Shown here: piece after piece, positions 1 to 9,512 of the stretch
How positions within the stretch are numbered: position 1 is the stretch's first letter
Layout of the letters: each line of letters starts with the position of its first letter
Assembly (NCBI GenBank): GCA_963575745.1
Contig: CAUYUJ010018327.1
Span: 643,931-707,930 of the forward strand
From: Prorocentrum cordatum
Taxonomy: Eukaryota > Sar > Dinophyceae > Prorocentrales > Prorocentraceae
Direction: 5' to 3'
DNA length: 64,000 nucleotides
Made by a program: the position numbers and the translations under genes
The notes under the pieces: model-generated
Told to the model about the DNA's origin: nothing
Seen by the model: the letters and a program-made list of their open reading frames with translations, nothing else
The model's database searches: none

Positions 1-228
1 CAGTTCGCCGACCCCCGGGCGATCTAGCTCACCGACTCCCGCACCAGCCAGCTCGCTGATGTCGCCCTGCCCAGCTCGCCGACGCCCGAGGTAGTCAGTT
101 CGCCGACTCCAGCGCCGACCAGCTCGCCGACTCCCGCGCCAACTAGCTAAGTGACTCCAACGCCGACCGGCTTGGCGACTCCCGCAACGACCAGCTCTCC
201 AAGCCCCGGGCCGATCAGTGTGCGGACG
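1..228. repeat. 24-bp degenerate minisatellite
   Basis: About nine head-to-tail copies of a 24-bp unit close to AGCTCGCCGACTCCCGCGCC plus GACC. In the best frame each unit would read SSPTPAPT, but 23-bp units and in-frame stops break the frame, so it is treated as a non-coding minisatellite. It is cut by the window edge. Confidence 0.7.
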
Positions 229-1095
229 TCGATGCCGATGTCGATGGGCCTCGGGCGGTTGCACCGCGACGTCATGCTGCACTACGGGCTCAGCAGCAGC
301 GGGTCTACCCACAGCCGGAAGAGATGACGTCCTCGCAGGGTGAGCCTCGACGAGTGAACATGGTAGGTAGGGCGCATGTATGTTATTATCTCCCCTAGTT
401 CCTCCTCGTTTTGTTTGTTTTGTGTCTCTTTTGTTTTGTTCCTCTCTCTCTCTGTTTCCCCTCTCTTCGTTGCACTTGATTGTATCTAGCTCAGCTGCGC
501 TGTTTTTAACGGGGGGGGGGTCTCTTCGGCGTCCGTCGCCACTCTCGCTATGAGCCGCCCTGGGCTTACACGTCTGGCGTTGGTCACCCATCCGGGCACC
601 CGATCAATCAGATCGGCCGTTTTGCGTGGTTTTGGGCCATCGCCTCTTTATCTTCAAGTTGTTTCCTTTCACCTCCGCGCATCTTGGCACATTTGTCCCG
701 ATGGTGTGCTAGGTACTGCAGTTCAAACTTGTTTCCAAAGCTTGCTGGACTCGAGGACTCGGGGGGCCAGATGGCTGTGAACGTGTCTTCGCCTTCGTGT
801 TTTGTTCTCCTTTCCACCTCTCCTTCCTTCTCCTCTCACTCCATGTCCCTCTTCTCCTCTCGATTTTTGGCGTGCCAGCCTTCCTTGATTTGGGGCCCTG
901 TCTTATTCGTTTTGCCTCTGGCGTTAACGCTGTAGGGAAATCCGCAGCATCCGCCGCCTCAGTCAGTTTGTGTTGCTGCCCTATGTCTCGCGCAGTGGCG
1001 GACATTGATTTGGCAGTGAGAAGGTAGAGACTTCACTGCTCTGGTTTTGCGCAGATTTCTTTATATGGAAATAACGCACTGGGGGGGAGTGCCGG
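229..1095. other. No gene recognised
   Basis: Ordinary mixed-composition sequence with short pyrimidine tracts (415-470, 800-870) and a G run near 511-520. Short ORFs on both strands show no recognisable motif and no codon bias consistent with the GC-ending genes elsewhere. Confidence 0.5.
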
Positions 1096-1404
1096 ATGAG
1101 GACCGGCGTGGGGGAGGGGAGGAATACCCCCAGGGACGGATGCGTATCTGACCCCCCCCCCCCCCCGGGGACCCCCCCCCACGTGGGGAGGAGGACCCCG
1201 AGGAGGACCGGCGCGCCCGAGGAGGACTGGCGCGGGAGAGGAGGACCCCCAGAGGCGATGCGAATCTGGCCCCCCCCCCCGCCGCCCCCGGGACCGCCCC
1301 CCCCGCCAGGGAAGGGGCCAAGGGAAGGGGCTTCTTTTTGACGCGATGAGGACGTGGATGGAATCCCCTCAAGCTGCGAACCTTTTCCCCGAACGAGGAA
1401 GGGT

Positions 1405-1440
<36 letters not shown>
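1096..1440. repeat. Duplicated GGAGGACC/poly-C segment and CT tract
   Basis: Two copies of a segment of roughly 120 bp built of GAGGAGGACC, a run of 10-16 C and a CAGGGACGGATGCG-like block, followed by (CT)n at 1410-1438. ORFs predicted here encode only proline/glycine or serine/leucine runs and are not real genes. Confidence 0.6.
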
Positions 1441-1528
1441 GACGGGAGGGGGCGAAAGAAAGCCCCCCATCGACTGGGCCGGGCAGACACCCCGCATACG
1501 CCGACAGGGTCGGCGGATATTCTTTCCT

Positions 1529-2433
1529 GGGTTCGTGGTGAGCTGCTATAAGCATCTTGGCGTCAAGGTCGCAGCTGACAGAAACGATGTCCAGGATGCC
1601 CAGCGCGAGGCTTCGAGTGCCCTGCATGCGTTTGTGCCGCTTGCGACTAAGGTTTTTGGTTGTCCTCGAGTCTCGGTGCATTTGAAGCTCGCGCGCTCGG
1701 CCTTGTTCTGGTGCTTAGCCGCTTATGATATAATGTATGCATGCGCGTCCTATCCCCAGCCTTCCTGAAGTGTTTGAATGGCGTGCACATGAGACTGCAC
1801 CGTCGGATTTTCGATGCCCCAAGGTATGGCAAGGACATCGCCGATTTAGAGTTCAGGCGGAAGTTTTCGACCCCGAACCTTGATTGTATAGTTGTAAGGA
1901 AGAGGCTGACGTATCTGAAGCGTTTACTTGCTCATGGTGCCCCTGTCCTGCTAGCACTGCTAGCGCAGAAAAGTGCGAAAGGACAGTGCATGCCCTGGAC
2001 TGCGCAGATACTGCATGACATGCGCCTGCTGAGAGAGCGCGTGCTGTATGATATGAACGATCCTGTCAAGGACTGGCAGTGTTGGTGCAGGGCGATTGCC
2101 TCCCCGAAGTGGGAGCCTGCGGTAGATGCATTGTTTTTCACAGACTCGGTGCTTGATTATGCTGCGTCCGGCGAGCCCGTTGTCCAGTTGTATATGTGTT
2201 CGCAGTGTGAGGCGACGTTCTGCAGCGAGAAAGCCAAAGAGCAGCTTGAACGCATCAAGCACCAGATGCGGGGCCCGATGCGTGCAGATGCGCTCGGCGA
2301 TGGAAGGTGCCGCGCATGCAATACTCAGTTTTCGTGCAGGTGGATGTTCTTGCGACGCTTGTGCGACAAGCGGAGGACTACGTGCCGTGACGAACTGTTG
2401 GCATCGACGGTCGAGCCGTTGAGTTTTCGATAG
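1529..2433 (+). pseudogene. LINE reverse transcriptase, C-terminal end
   Basis: Coding remnant of a non-LTR retrotransposon polymerase. Positions 1529-1768 (frame 2) read SCYKHLGVKV near 1541-1570, the conserved segment that follows the catalytic palm in LINE reverse transcriptases. The sequence continues from about 1741 in frame 1 to a stop at 2433, so one frameshift separates the halves. The C-terminal part (about 2190-2390) has two cysteine pairs, CSQC and CRACNTQF, spaced like the zinc fingers that close many dinoflagellate LINE ORFs. No catalytic palm motif is present, so it is 5'-truncated. The family assignment rests on motif order seen by eye. Confidence 0.6.
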
Positions 2434-2595
2434 TTACAGCATTCCTTGAGACATCCTGCGGATATCCTCGGTGCAAGAAATTTGGGTTCGTGGTTTCGTG
2501 AGTCGTTCATGTTGGGAATATCTGTCTTGTCGCAGACAAGTATCATATTGCATGACGTCAAACGTGCTACCCGAGTTTCAACCGTCGGTGTGTGT

Positions 2596-2606
2596 GTGGG
2601 TGTGTC

Positions 2607-2678
<72 letters not shown>

Positions 2679-2684
2679 TGTGTG

Positions 2685-2764
<80 letters not shown>

Positions 2765-2772
2765 TGTTTGTG
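2596..2772. repeat. (TG)n / (TGCG)n microsatellite
   Basis: Pure TG dinucleotides pass into TGCG tetranucleotides, then TG, then TGCG again. It lies 160 bp after the first LINE fragment and directly abuts the second LINE remnant. Valine/cysteine ORFs across it are artefacts. Confidence 0.95.
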
Positions 2773-5130
2773 TGATGCTGCCCGGCTGCGCGCTGGCCGT
2801 GTTCTTCCTGAGCGTCTTCACGCTGCCGTGGCAGCGGCGCACGGGGGAGCTGGACGACCGGCTCCGGCGGCGCATCTACGTGGACGAGTTCACGCTTTGG
2901 GCGCGTCGCGGCCGAGACGAGTCCGGTGAGCTGGCCGAGTCGGTCGCCGGCGCGCTGGCCATCACCGCCGAGTGAGCTCGCCATGGGCTGGAGGCTCAAT
3001 CGCGATAAGAGCCGGCAATTCGCCAATAACGCTGCGCTCCGCCGATGGCTGGCGGCCCAGACCCCTCTGATTCCTGCTGGGCGCCAGTTCCGCGACCTCG
3101 GGGCGGTCGCGGCCGCCGGCCAGGTGCCCCGCTGCGCCGTCGCAGGCACCAGGGCGCGCGCCGCTGGGGCGCGGTTCGCCCGGGTCGGGCGCCCCCGTTG
3201 GAGCTCCGTTCCGCCATCGGTGCATGCTGGGCGCTTCTGCTGGCGCCGCGGCCGGGCTGCGCGGCGCGTCGTGCGGCCGCCCCCCCGCGAGGGAATTGGC
3301 CGGGCTGCGTGCGGCGGCGCGGCAGGCTGTCTGCCGCGGCGGATTCCGGGCAGCCGCCGAAGTGGTGTTCGGGGTCTTGAGTTCGACTTGGCGGTTGGGC
3401 CCGGCGGCCGTCGTCGCCCTCGCGCCCCTGTGGCAGGCGGCGAAGGCGCTCCGCAGATGGCGCTTTCCCCCGGCGCTCTGGCGGGCAACGGAGGGGGCCC
3501 GAGCAGCCGGGCGCGGCCGCGGAGCTGGGCTGGTCGCCGCGGCCGCCTGGAGCCTTGCGCAGCTCCGCCCCGGCGCCGACGTGGAGCACTGGACCGGCGT
3601 CCCAGCTAGCCCCGACGGACGGGCGGCGCCCGGCTGACCAACCGCTCCAGGCCTGGAGGCACGGGCGCGCCGGGAGGCGGCTGCTTTGGCAGGCAGACGG
3701 GTTGACTTCGCGCATGTCGCGCGCGGAATGGACCGCTGGGCGACGAGGCGGCTGCTGGAGTCGGGGGCCCTCGCGCCAGACGCGGCTGGGGCCTTGCGCG
3801 CAATGCTGTCTGGGAACGTCGTCACGGAGTCGGTGGCGGCGAAGTGGGGCAAGCCGGCCAGATGCCCGCACTGCGGCGCAGCTTGCGAGGACCGCGAGCA
3901 CCGTTTCTGGGTCTGCCCAGCCTGGAGCGCCGACAGGGCCGCCGCCTTGGCAACGGCGGGGGCCTCGAAGGCCGCGCTGCGCGCCCGGCTGCCGCCTGGC
4001 GTGGCGAACGCAGGCGTACTGCCGACGGACGTCCGGCTCGCCGCGCTCGCCGAGGGGGCCGCCAGGGCCCTGCCGCCAGCGCCGCTGCCCGCCGCCCAGT
4101 TGCCAGCGCCGCCGCAGCTGCGCCTCAGGGCGTGGACCGACGGGGCATGCGTGCGACCGAAAGACCCGCTGATGGCCCGGGCGGCCTGGGGGCTCCAGCT
4201 GGAAGGGGGGGACGCGGCACGAGCGACCACAGCGGGCCAGTGGACGTGGCGCAGACTGCGCAGCGCGCCGAGCCGTCCAGACCGTCAGCCATGCGGGGGC
4301 GCCGGTCGAGGTTATCACAGACTCCCGCTTCGTCCGCAGATGGCGTGGTGGCCCTGCGCGCCGGCGCGTGCTACCTCGATTGGGCGCATTCCGACCTCTG
4401 GGAGCGCGTCGCAGAGCACTGCCGGAGCGGCTTCCTGGCGGCGCGCTGGATCAAGGGCCACGCGGTCGCCGAGGTCGCGCGCGCCCGGGGCATGTCCGAG
4501 GAGGACAGGGCGGGCAATGCGGCCGCCGACCGCTTGGCAGGCGCGGCGGCCAGGGCCCGTTTCCCCCCGCCAGCGCTTTGCTTGGAACGCGTTTTCCAGC
4601 TGACGGCGCTGGCCACAGCGCAGCGCGTGCTCGCCGCGGTCGAGTTGGCGGCCTTGCGAGCCAATCACGAGAGCCGTGGGCCCGAGGGCCCGCGCGTGCG
4701 CCGCCTCTGGACTGCTGCGCGAGGGCCCCGCGCCGCCGGGAGGAGAGCTCGGCCGCCGCCTGCGGCGCCGGCGGCGCCAGCTCCCCCTCCTCCGCCGCCG
4801 CGCCGGCGGACCCGGGCAGCGATTGAGGCCAGCGGGGCCGTCGCGCCTCCTGCGCGAGCCGAGGCTGCGCGCGCCCTCTTCGCAGGCACCGCGTGGCACG
4901 CGCACGCCGCGGCGCAGGGCCCGGGCTGGGTAGCGTGCCTGCGCTGCGGCGCCTCGGCGGCGCGCTGGGCGCAGCTGTCGGCAAGGCCGTGTCCAGGGTG
5001 GGCGCCGGCGCTGCCCCCGCGGGCGGCTATGCTGCTGCTGACGCCGGCGGTGCGAGCTGGCGGTGGCACCGAGGCTTGGCGCGCCACCCTGGAGGCGCGG
5101 CTGCGGGCCCGGCCGGGGCCGCCAGACTAA
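2773..5130 (+). pseudogene. LINE RT palm, zinc finger and RNase H
   Basis: A decayed retrotransposon polymerase read across all three frames. Frame 3 at 2773-2975 carries the palm start (GCALAVFF) and YVDE at 2877-2888, where LINEs normally have YxDD. Frame 1 at about 2983-3100 gives GWRLNRDKSRQFANN and FRDLG. Frame 2 at 3224-3637 gives a thumb-like stretch, and frame 2 at 3686-4210 gives a zinc-binding motif (CPHCG, then H and C in EHRFWVCP near 3865-3920) and the RNase H start WTDGAC (about 4132). Frame 1 from about 4350 supplies the rest of RNase H (WIKGHA, AGNAAADRLAG). It ends with CLRCG-type cysteines and a stop at 5130. At least four frameshifts and the YVDE change make it non-functional. 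The 5' half is missing beyond the microsatellite. Confidence 0.75.
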
Positions 5131-5207
5131 TGACGTGCACGGTGCATGCCCTTCCCCCCACTCCCTCCCCCCTCTGCCGCGGGGCGCTTGTTCGTATGGT
5201 AAAAAAG

Positions 5208-5232
5208 GTGTGCGCGTTTGTGTGTGATGTGT

Positions 5233-5282
<50 letters not shown>
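5208..5282. repeat. (TG)n microsatellite
   Basis: TG repeats with a few GA/TT interruptions, 78 bp after the LINE stop codon. With the array at 2596 this makes two LINE 3' ends each followed within 165 bp by TG repeats. Confidence 0.95.
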
Positions 5283-5284
<2 letters not shown>

Positions 5285-6115
5285 GCCCCTCGGCCGCGCG
5301 GGTGGGCGCTTGCACCCCATGCATTCGCTGATCTGCCTATACGCTGTCGCGTGGCCTACTTCGCCTTCACCTTGGCCATACTTTCCTCCCCTACTGCCCT
5401 GCTTGTTTTGGGTCGTCTGGTTTTCTGCCCTGCCCTGGTTTCGCGTGTGCGACTGCTGGGGGTTTCCGTCTTGGCGCGCGCTTTACATGTGGGCTTTACG
5501 CCCACAAGGGTGCGAGAAACCTGCAGCATCCCTGCCTGGGCCGCCCTGGAGAGCACGGGAGGCGGGCCTTTGGCAGGCTTCAGAAAAGGTGAAGTGCCAG
5601 CTGTCACGTCAAAGGAGACTGACAGGATTACAGAGCAGATGAGGTAAACAGTTGAGGAGCCAATGGCAGGAACACGCAACACATTGGCGCGCTTTACAAG
5701 GAAGAGACTTCTAGTTGCTGGCAGCCCTACAGTTGATACCCCTGGCTCGACCACGCTGTCGTGTCGGAGGAAGCAATCTTGCGCGCTGTGTGTCAAAGTG
5801 TAACGTGCAGAATTGCCTTCTCCGAAGTTGGTTGGCTCCAGCTATGGGTGAGGGGCTTCGCAATTACAGGGGGCAGGTGTAAAATATGGCTCGATGGCTA
5901 CTTAATGCCCGCGATTTCGATGGTCAGTTTGATTTGCTACCGCTTGAGATCTAGAGTACGTTTACCGCTTTACTCTCGTCGCTGTGTTTGTGTTGCGACG
6001 GTTCTGTCCTTCTGACTGTCTGTAGCAGAGCACTCATGTCACGCCGTTCTGATTCTTTCCATCCCCACCCCCGCCACTCCCTCTCACCCTCCCTTCTGCG
6101 TCTGTTCCACCCCAG
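5283..6115. other. Spacer upstream of the ATP synthase exons
   Basis: No recognisable gene. It may hold LINE 3' untranslated sequence (5283-5650) and the missing plastid-targeting leader exons of the downstream gene, but I could not identify a signal or transit peptide with compatible splice sites. The 3' end (about 6050-6115) is pyrimidine-rich and ends in CCCCAG, as expected for an intron 3' end. Confidence 0.45.
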
Positions 6116-7010
6116 TCCACCTGCAATCAGCCGAGGCCTCACCCTCCCCTTCGTGGCCATCACGTTTCTCACCATGATGGCCACCCTCAACGCTCTGTGG
6201 TACCGGGCGCATTCCACTGGGCGCATTCCACCACACCATCCAACTGGGATTTGTTCCCCATGAGCGAGGGGAAGAGAGGAGGGGTACAGGAGAGAGAGGG
6301 AGAGAGAAAAGGGAGGACCGACGAGTAAGAGAACACGATGTGTGAGAATAACGCGGAGAAAGGAGGGACAGAAGCGAAGTGGGAAGAACAATGAGAAAAA
6401 AGGGGGTCCTCCCTTGAGCCCCCACCCCTGCAAGAGCTAGGGTAGGCAGGGGGGAGGAATGGCTGGTAGGCGCAGCAAGCGTCTCCCAGGTATGCACCTG
6501 TCGGTGACGAGATGGAGGACAGGAACGCCAAGTTGCTGGAGACACTGTCACAGGCGACAGACAAGCTGACCAAGGTCTTTGGCAGCATTATCCAACTCCT
6601 GCTTATCCTCCTCCTGCTCCTTTATCTGGTCCTTCTCCGCCTCATCCCCACGGCTCGCCTTTGTTTGACCCTTTTTTCTCCAGGGAGGAGTATTGGGGAA
6701 GGGCTGCGATGCGTGGGCGTGGCTGTTGGCCCTGCCCAAGGCAGACGCGATCCAGGTGGAGTACACCGAGAAGATCCGCGAGGCGCGCGAGAAGGCCTCG
6801 GCGGCGGTCTCGGATTACCGCAAAGAGATCGAGAAGGGCATCAAGGCGAAGCTCGCCGCCGCGACGTCCCAGAGGGCGGCCCAGGCCGCCGCGCTGCAGG
6901 CTAAGCTGGAGGCCGAGGTGAAGGCGAAGATGGATGCCGCCGAGCCAGAGATCGAGAAGCGCAAGTCGACCTTCGTGAAGGAGACCTTGGCCTCTTGCTC
7001 GCTGGCGTGA
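6116..7010 (+). CDS. atpG: ATP synthase CF0 subunit b' (nuclear, plastid-targeted), three exons
   Basis: Peripheral-stalk subunit of the chloroplast F-type ATP synthase. Exon 6116-6199 encodes one membrane helix, GLTLPFVAITFLTMMATL followed by NAL. Exon 6490-6574 continues YAPVGDEMEDRNAKLL, the loop that follows the helix in b/b' subunits (compare TPVGxxMDERD). Exon 6741-7010 is a charged, alanine-rich coiled coil (KIREAREKASAAVSDYRKEI onward) matching the stalk dimerisation region. The introns are GT-AG, and joining the exons restores a TGG codon at the first junction and phase 0 at the second, which strongly supports the model. The N-terminal leader is not found. The 3' end may not be the TGA at 7008, because GTGAGG at 7007 could be another donor and the protein looks a little short. 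A mitochondrial or bacterial b subunit is less likely given the GDEMEDRN loop. Confidence 0.72.
6200..6489 (+). other. Intron 1 of the b' gene
   Basis: 290 bp, begins GTACCG after CTGTG and ends CCCAG before G-TAT. Splicing joins TG to G to make TGG (Trp). Unspliced reading meets a TAG at 6467 in the downstream frame, so the intron is needed. Confidence 0.7.
6575..6740 (+). other. Intron 2 of the b' gene
   Basis: 166 bp, phase 0, begins GTCTTTGG after ACCAAG and ends CCCAAG before GCAGAC. The acceptor is followed by G, common in dinoflagellate introns. It contains a pyrimidine-rich CTCCTGCTC stretch. Confidence 0.72.
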
Positions 7011-7789
7011 GGTGGCTCGGCCACAGCGTATTTTGAGCAAGCTCCCCCGCCCCCCTTCTGCATCCCGGGCGCTGCGCGGTGGTGCCACAAGGATGTAGAA
7101 GGCGGCCGAGGAAGAGAGGTCTCCTCTTATGCCCTCCTCCCCGCCCCCCCGTCGAACCTCCGAGCGCCTCGTTGCTTCCTTGGTGACTTGATCGCGTGGG
7201 CAGGCGCCGCGTCACTGGCGCGCCACATCCTCTTGCTCCTCCTGCAGCTCAACCACCTCCACCTCCTCCACCTCACTCGTCTTCACCACGTCCACAAGTA
7301 CACATTGTAAATACTACTCCCCTCTCTCCCCTGACCCTGTCCGGAAGATGCCGGGCCCTCCCCTCGTGTGCTTGTATCACCTGGTTGTTAGGCCATGTTG
7401 TTCGTTCAGCTGTTTTTTGTTATCCGATTGTTGTCGGAGTTTCAAATTGGTGTTCCGCTCCAGCGTGGGCCTCATATTCAGGCGCTCTGCTCCCGTCGTT
7501 CAGACTGGCGTTCTCGCCCAAGCGCGGGCCACGCTTCTGGATCCGAGTCCTTTTTTCATCATTGCCGCCCCCCTCATTTCCCTTCTTCCGCCTACCCCTG
7601 GTCCTGCTGCTCCTCCCGCTGCTTCCACTCCAGTTCCTCCTCCTCCTCCTCCTCCTCCTCATCCTCCTCCTCATCCTCATCCTCATCCTCATCCTCATCA
7701 TCATGATATGATTCCTCCTCCTCCTCAGCCTTATTGGATCAGGTCCCTCGCCGCTGGGCCGCGCGCCGCCTCGGCCTCGCGCGGTCGCC
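7011..7789. other. Spacer with (TCC/TCA)n microsatellite
   Basis: Non-coding as far as can be seen. It contains CCACCT tracts (7240-7290) and a (TCC)n to (TCATCC)n microsatellite at about 7635-7705. If the b' gene has a further exon it should lie here, but none was recognised. Confidence 0.5.
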
Positions 7790-8464
7790 ATGCGCCCGAT
7801 GCCAGGGGCGACAAACGGAAGCCCCGCCGCCCTGGAGGCGGTCCGCGGCGCGCTCCTCGCCTCGCACGCGGCCTCTGGGCTGGCTGCCGCGCACGCCCCT
7901 GCGGGCGCGCGGCTGTTGCGAGCGGCCGATGGGCTCCCCCGCATTGCAGTGGCCGTGCTCGGCGCCCCCAAGGCGGTGCCTCCGCCTGCACCCGGCGCCG
8001 CCAAGGCCACGGGCCGCCCTCGGTGGCGCCGACGGTCGCGCGGGCGCGGCGGCGCTTGCGGCACTCATGGCGGGCCCGTGCAGGGCACTGGAGACGCGAC
8101 GGCGGTCGAGGTGGTGGATATGGCAGCGGCGACGGACGCGGCGATGGCGGTGGCTGCGCCTGCCCCGTCCGTGCTGGCGGTCGACGACAGGGTCGCGGAG
8201 GGCGCGGGCGCGGTCGCCGCGCTTTCGTGTCTGGAGGACGACGCCTGGGCGGACGAGCTTCCCGCGCTGCATGGTGGGCGGATGGCGGCGGACGCGGTTG
8301 ACGCGGGCGGGCTGGTGCCCTCGGCGCGGTTGAGGGCGGAGTTTGCTGCAGCGACGGCGGCGCACGACACGCGCCGCATCGCCGCCATCATCAAGGAGGC
8401 CGTCGGCTCGGCGTGCGGTGGTGGCCGTGGTGGACGGCAGGGACCTGGGCCGTTTTGCGGCTAG
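7790..8464 (+). CDS. Hypothetical Ala/Gly-rich ORF
   Basis: A 224-codon GC-rich open frame. The C-terminal half (roughly codons 130-205) looks most protein-like, with acidic LEDDAWADELPAL followed by a basic-helical AAHDTRRIAAIIKEA segment. There is no recognisable domain. High GC keeps all frames open, so the reading frame and start are uncertain. It is bounded by pyrimidine microsatellites on both sides. Confidence 0.25.
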   Translation: MRPMPGATNGSPAALEAVRGALLASHAASGLAAAHAPAGARLLRAADGLPRIAVAVLGAPKAVPPPAPGAAKATGRPRWRRRSRGRGGACGTHGGPVQGTGDATAVEVVDMAAATDAAMAVAAPAPSVLAVDDRVAEGAGAVAALSCLEDDAWADELPALHGGRMAADAVDAGGLVPSARLRAEFAAATAAHDTRRIAAIIKEAVGSACGGGRGGRQGPGPFCG

Positions 8465-8609
8465 GATGTCGTGGCGCCGTGCGCCCCCACCCCGCGTTCA
8501 TGGTGCTCGTCTTCGGCGTGCACCCGATGGCGCCTCTCTGGGGCGCCGCCCTCCATGTTCTTCCTGCCGGGGGCCGTCCGTCACCTCGGACGTCCCTCTC
8601 ATCGCGCGT

Positions 8610-8702
8610 GGCCTCCTCCTCCGCCTCCGCCTCCTTCTCCTCCTCTGCCTCCAAGGGCTCCTCCTCCTCCTCCTCCTTCTCCTCCTGCCCCCGTCCTCCT
8701 GG
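8610..8702. repeat. (CTC)n pyrimidine tract
   Basis: CTC/CCT trinucleotides with interruptions, on the plus strand. No gene. Confidence 0.8.
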
Positions 8703-8754
8703 CTGTTGGCTTGGCGCGTCGAAATTCAGCGCGGCATAGTACAGCGCAGACCTT

Positions 8755-8965
8755 GACCCGTATCGCATCCCCCAAGGATTCTATACGACTCCCGAGGGAC
8801 TCTATGTGATCCCCGAGGGATTCTATAGCATCCCCTAAGGATTATGTAAGATCTCCTAGGTACTCGTATCATCCCCTAAGGGTTCTATAGCATCCCCTCA
8901 GGATTCTACAGTAGCCCCAAGGGAGTCGACAGGATTCTCTATACGATTCCGGAGGAGTCTGCAGG
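8755..8965. repeat. Degenerate TCTATAG / CCCCTAAGG array
   Basis: Six to seven diverged units of about 28-35 bp containing GATTCTATAGCATCCCC and CCGAGGGA. It resembles the CCTATAGGAT arrays at 47576-48569 and 56007-56575 and is probably an older relative. Confidence 0.6.
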
Positions 8966-9223
8966 TCCGATGTCGGCTCGGTGGAACGCGCATAGGTTGA
9001 GTTCGTGGGAATACGTGGGCTGCCTTAGGGATCTCCAAGATTTCCAACGGCCCCTTGTGGTTTCCTATGCTGGCCGTATTGGGCGTAGCATAGCGTTGCG
9101 TTGCGTTGCGCGGGGGTGCGGGGGGGGGGGGGGGCGCAGGGTACACCAGCTGGCAGTTTCACCACATGGAGCGAAACAATCAGATGGTGTACCTGGTCCG
9201 GGTACACCAGCTGGTTGTTTTGC

Positions 9224-9512
9224 CTTGTTGTTGTTGCTTGTTTGTTTGTTTGCTTGTTTGTTTGCTTGTTTGTTTGCTTGTTTGTTTCCTTGTTTGTTTG
9301 TTTGTTGTTGTCGTCGTCCCATCCGCGACCCTGCCCGCGACCCGCCCGCGACCCGCCCGCGATCCATTCGCAACCCACCCGCGACCCGCCCGCGACCCAC
9401 CCGCGACCCGCTCGCGATCCATTCGCGATACCCGCGACCCACCTGCGACCCACCCGCGACACACCCGCGACCCGCCCGCAGACCACCCGCGACCCACCCG
9501 CGCCCGCTCCCT
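9224..9512. repeat. (TTG/TTTG)n plus 11-bp GCGACCCACCC array
   Basis: TTG/TTTGC repeats (9224-9307) run through GTCGTCGTCCC into about 17 copies of an 11-bp unit near GCGACCCACCC. The same two-part structure recurs at 60683-61130 and 63791-64000. Just upstream are a G run (9119-9134) and repeated GTACACCAGCTGG words (9141, 9200). Confidence 0.85.

Noticed and set aside
5231-5647. Hydrophobic ORF as plastid leader of the b' gene
   Set aside because: Starts inside a TG microsatellite, lacks a compatible splice donor toward 6116, and its hydrophobic part does not look like a signal plus transit peptide.
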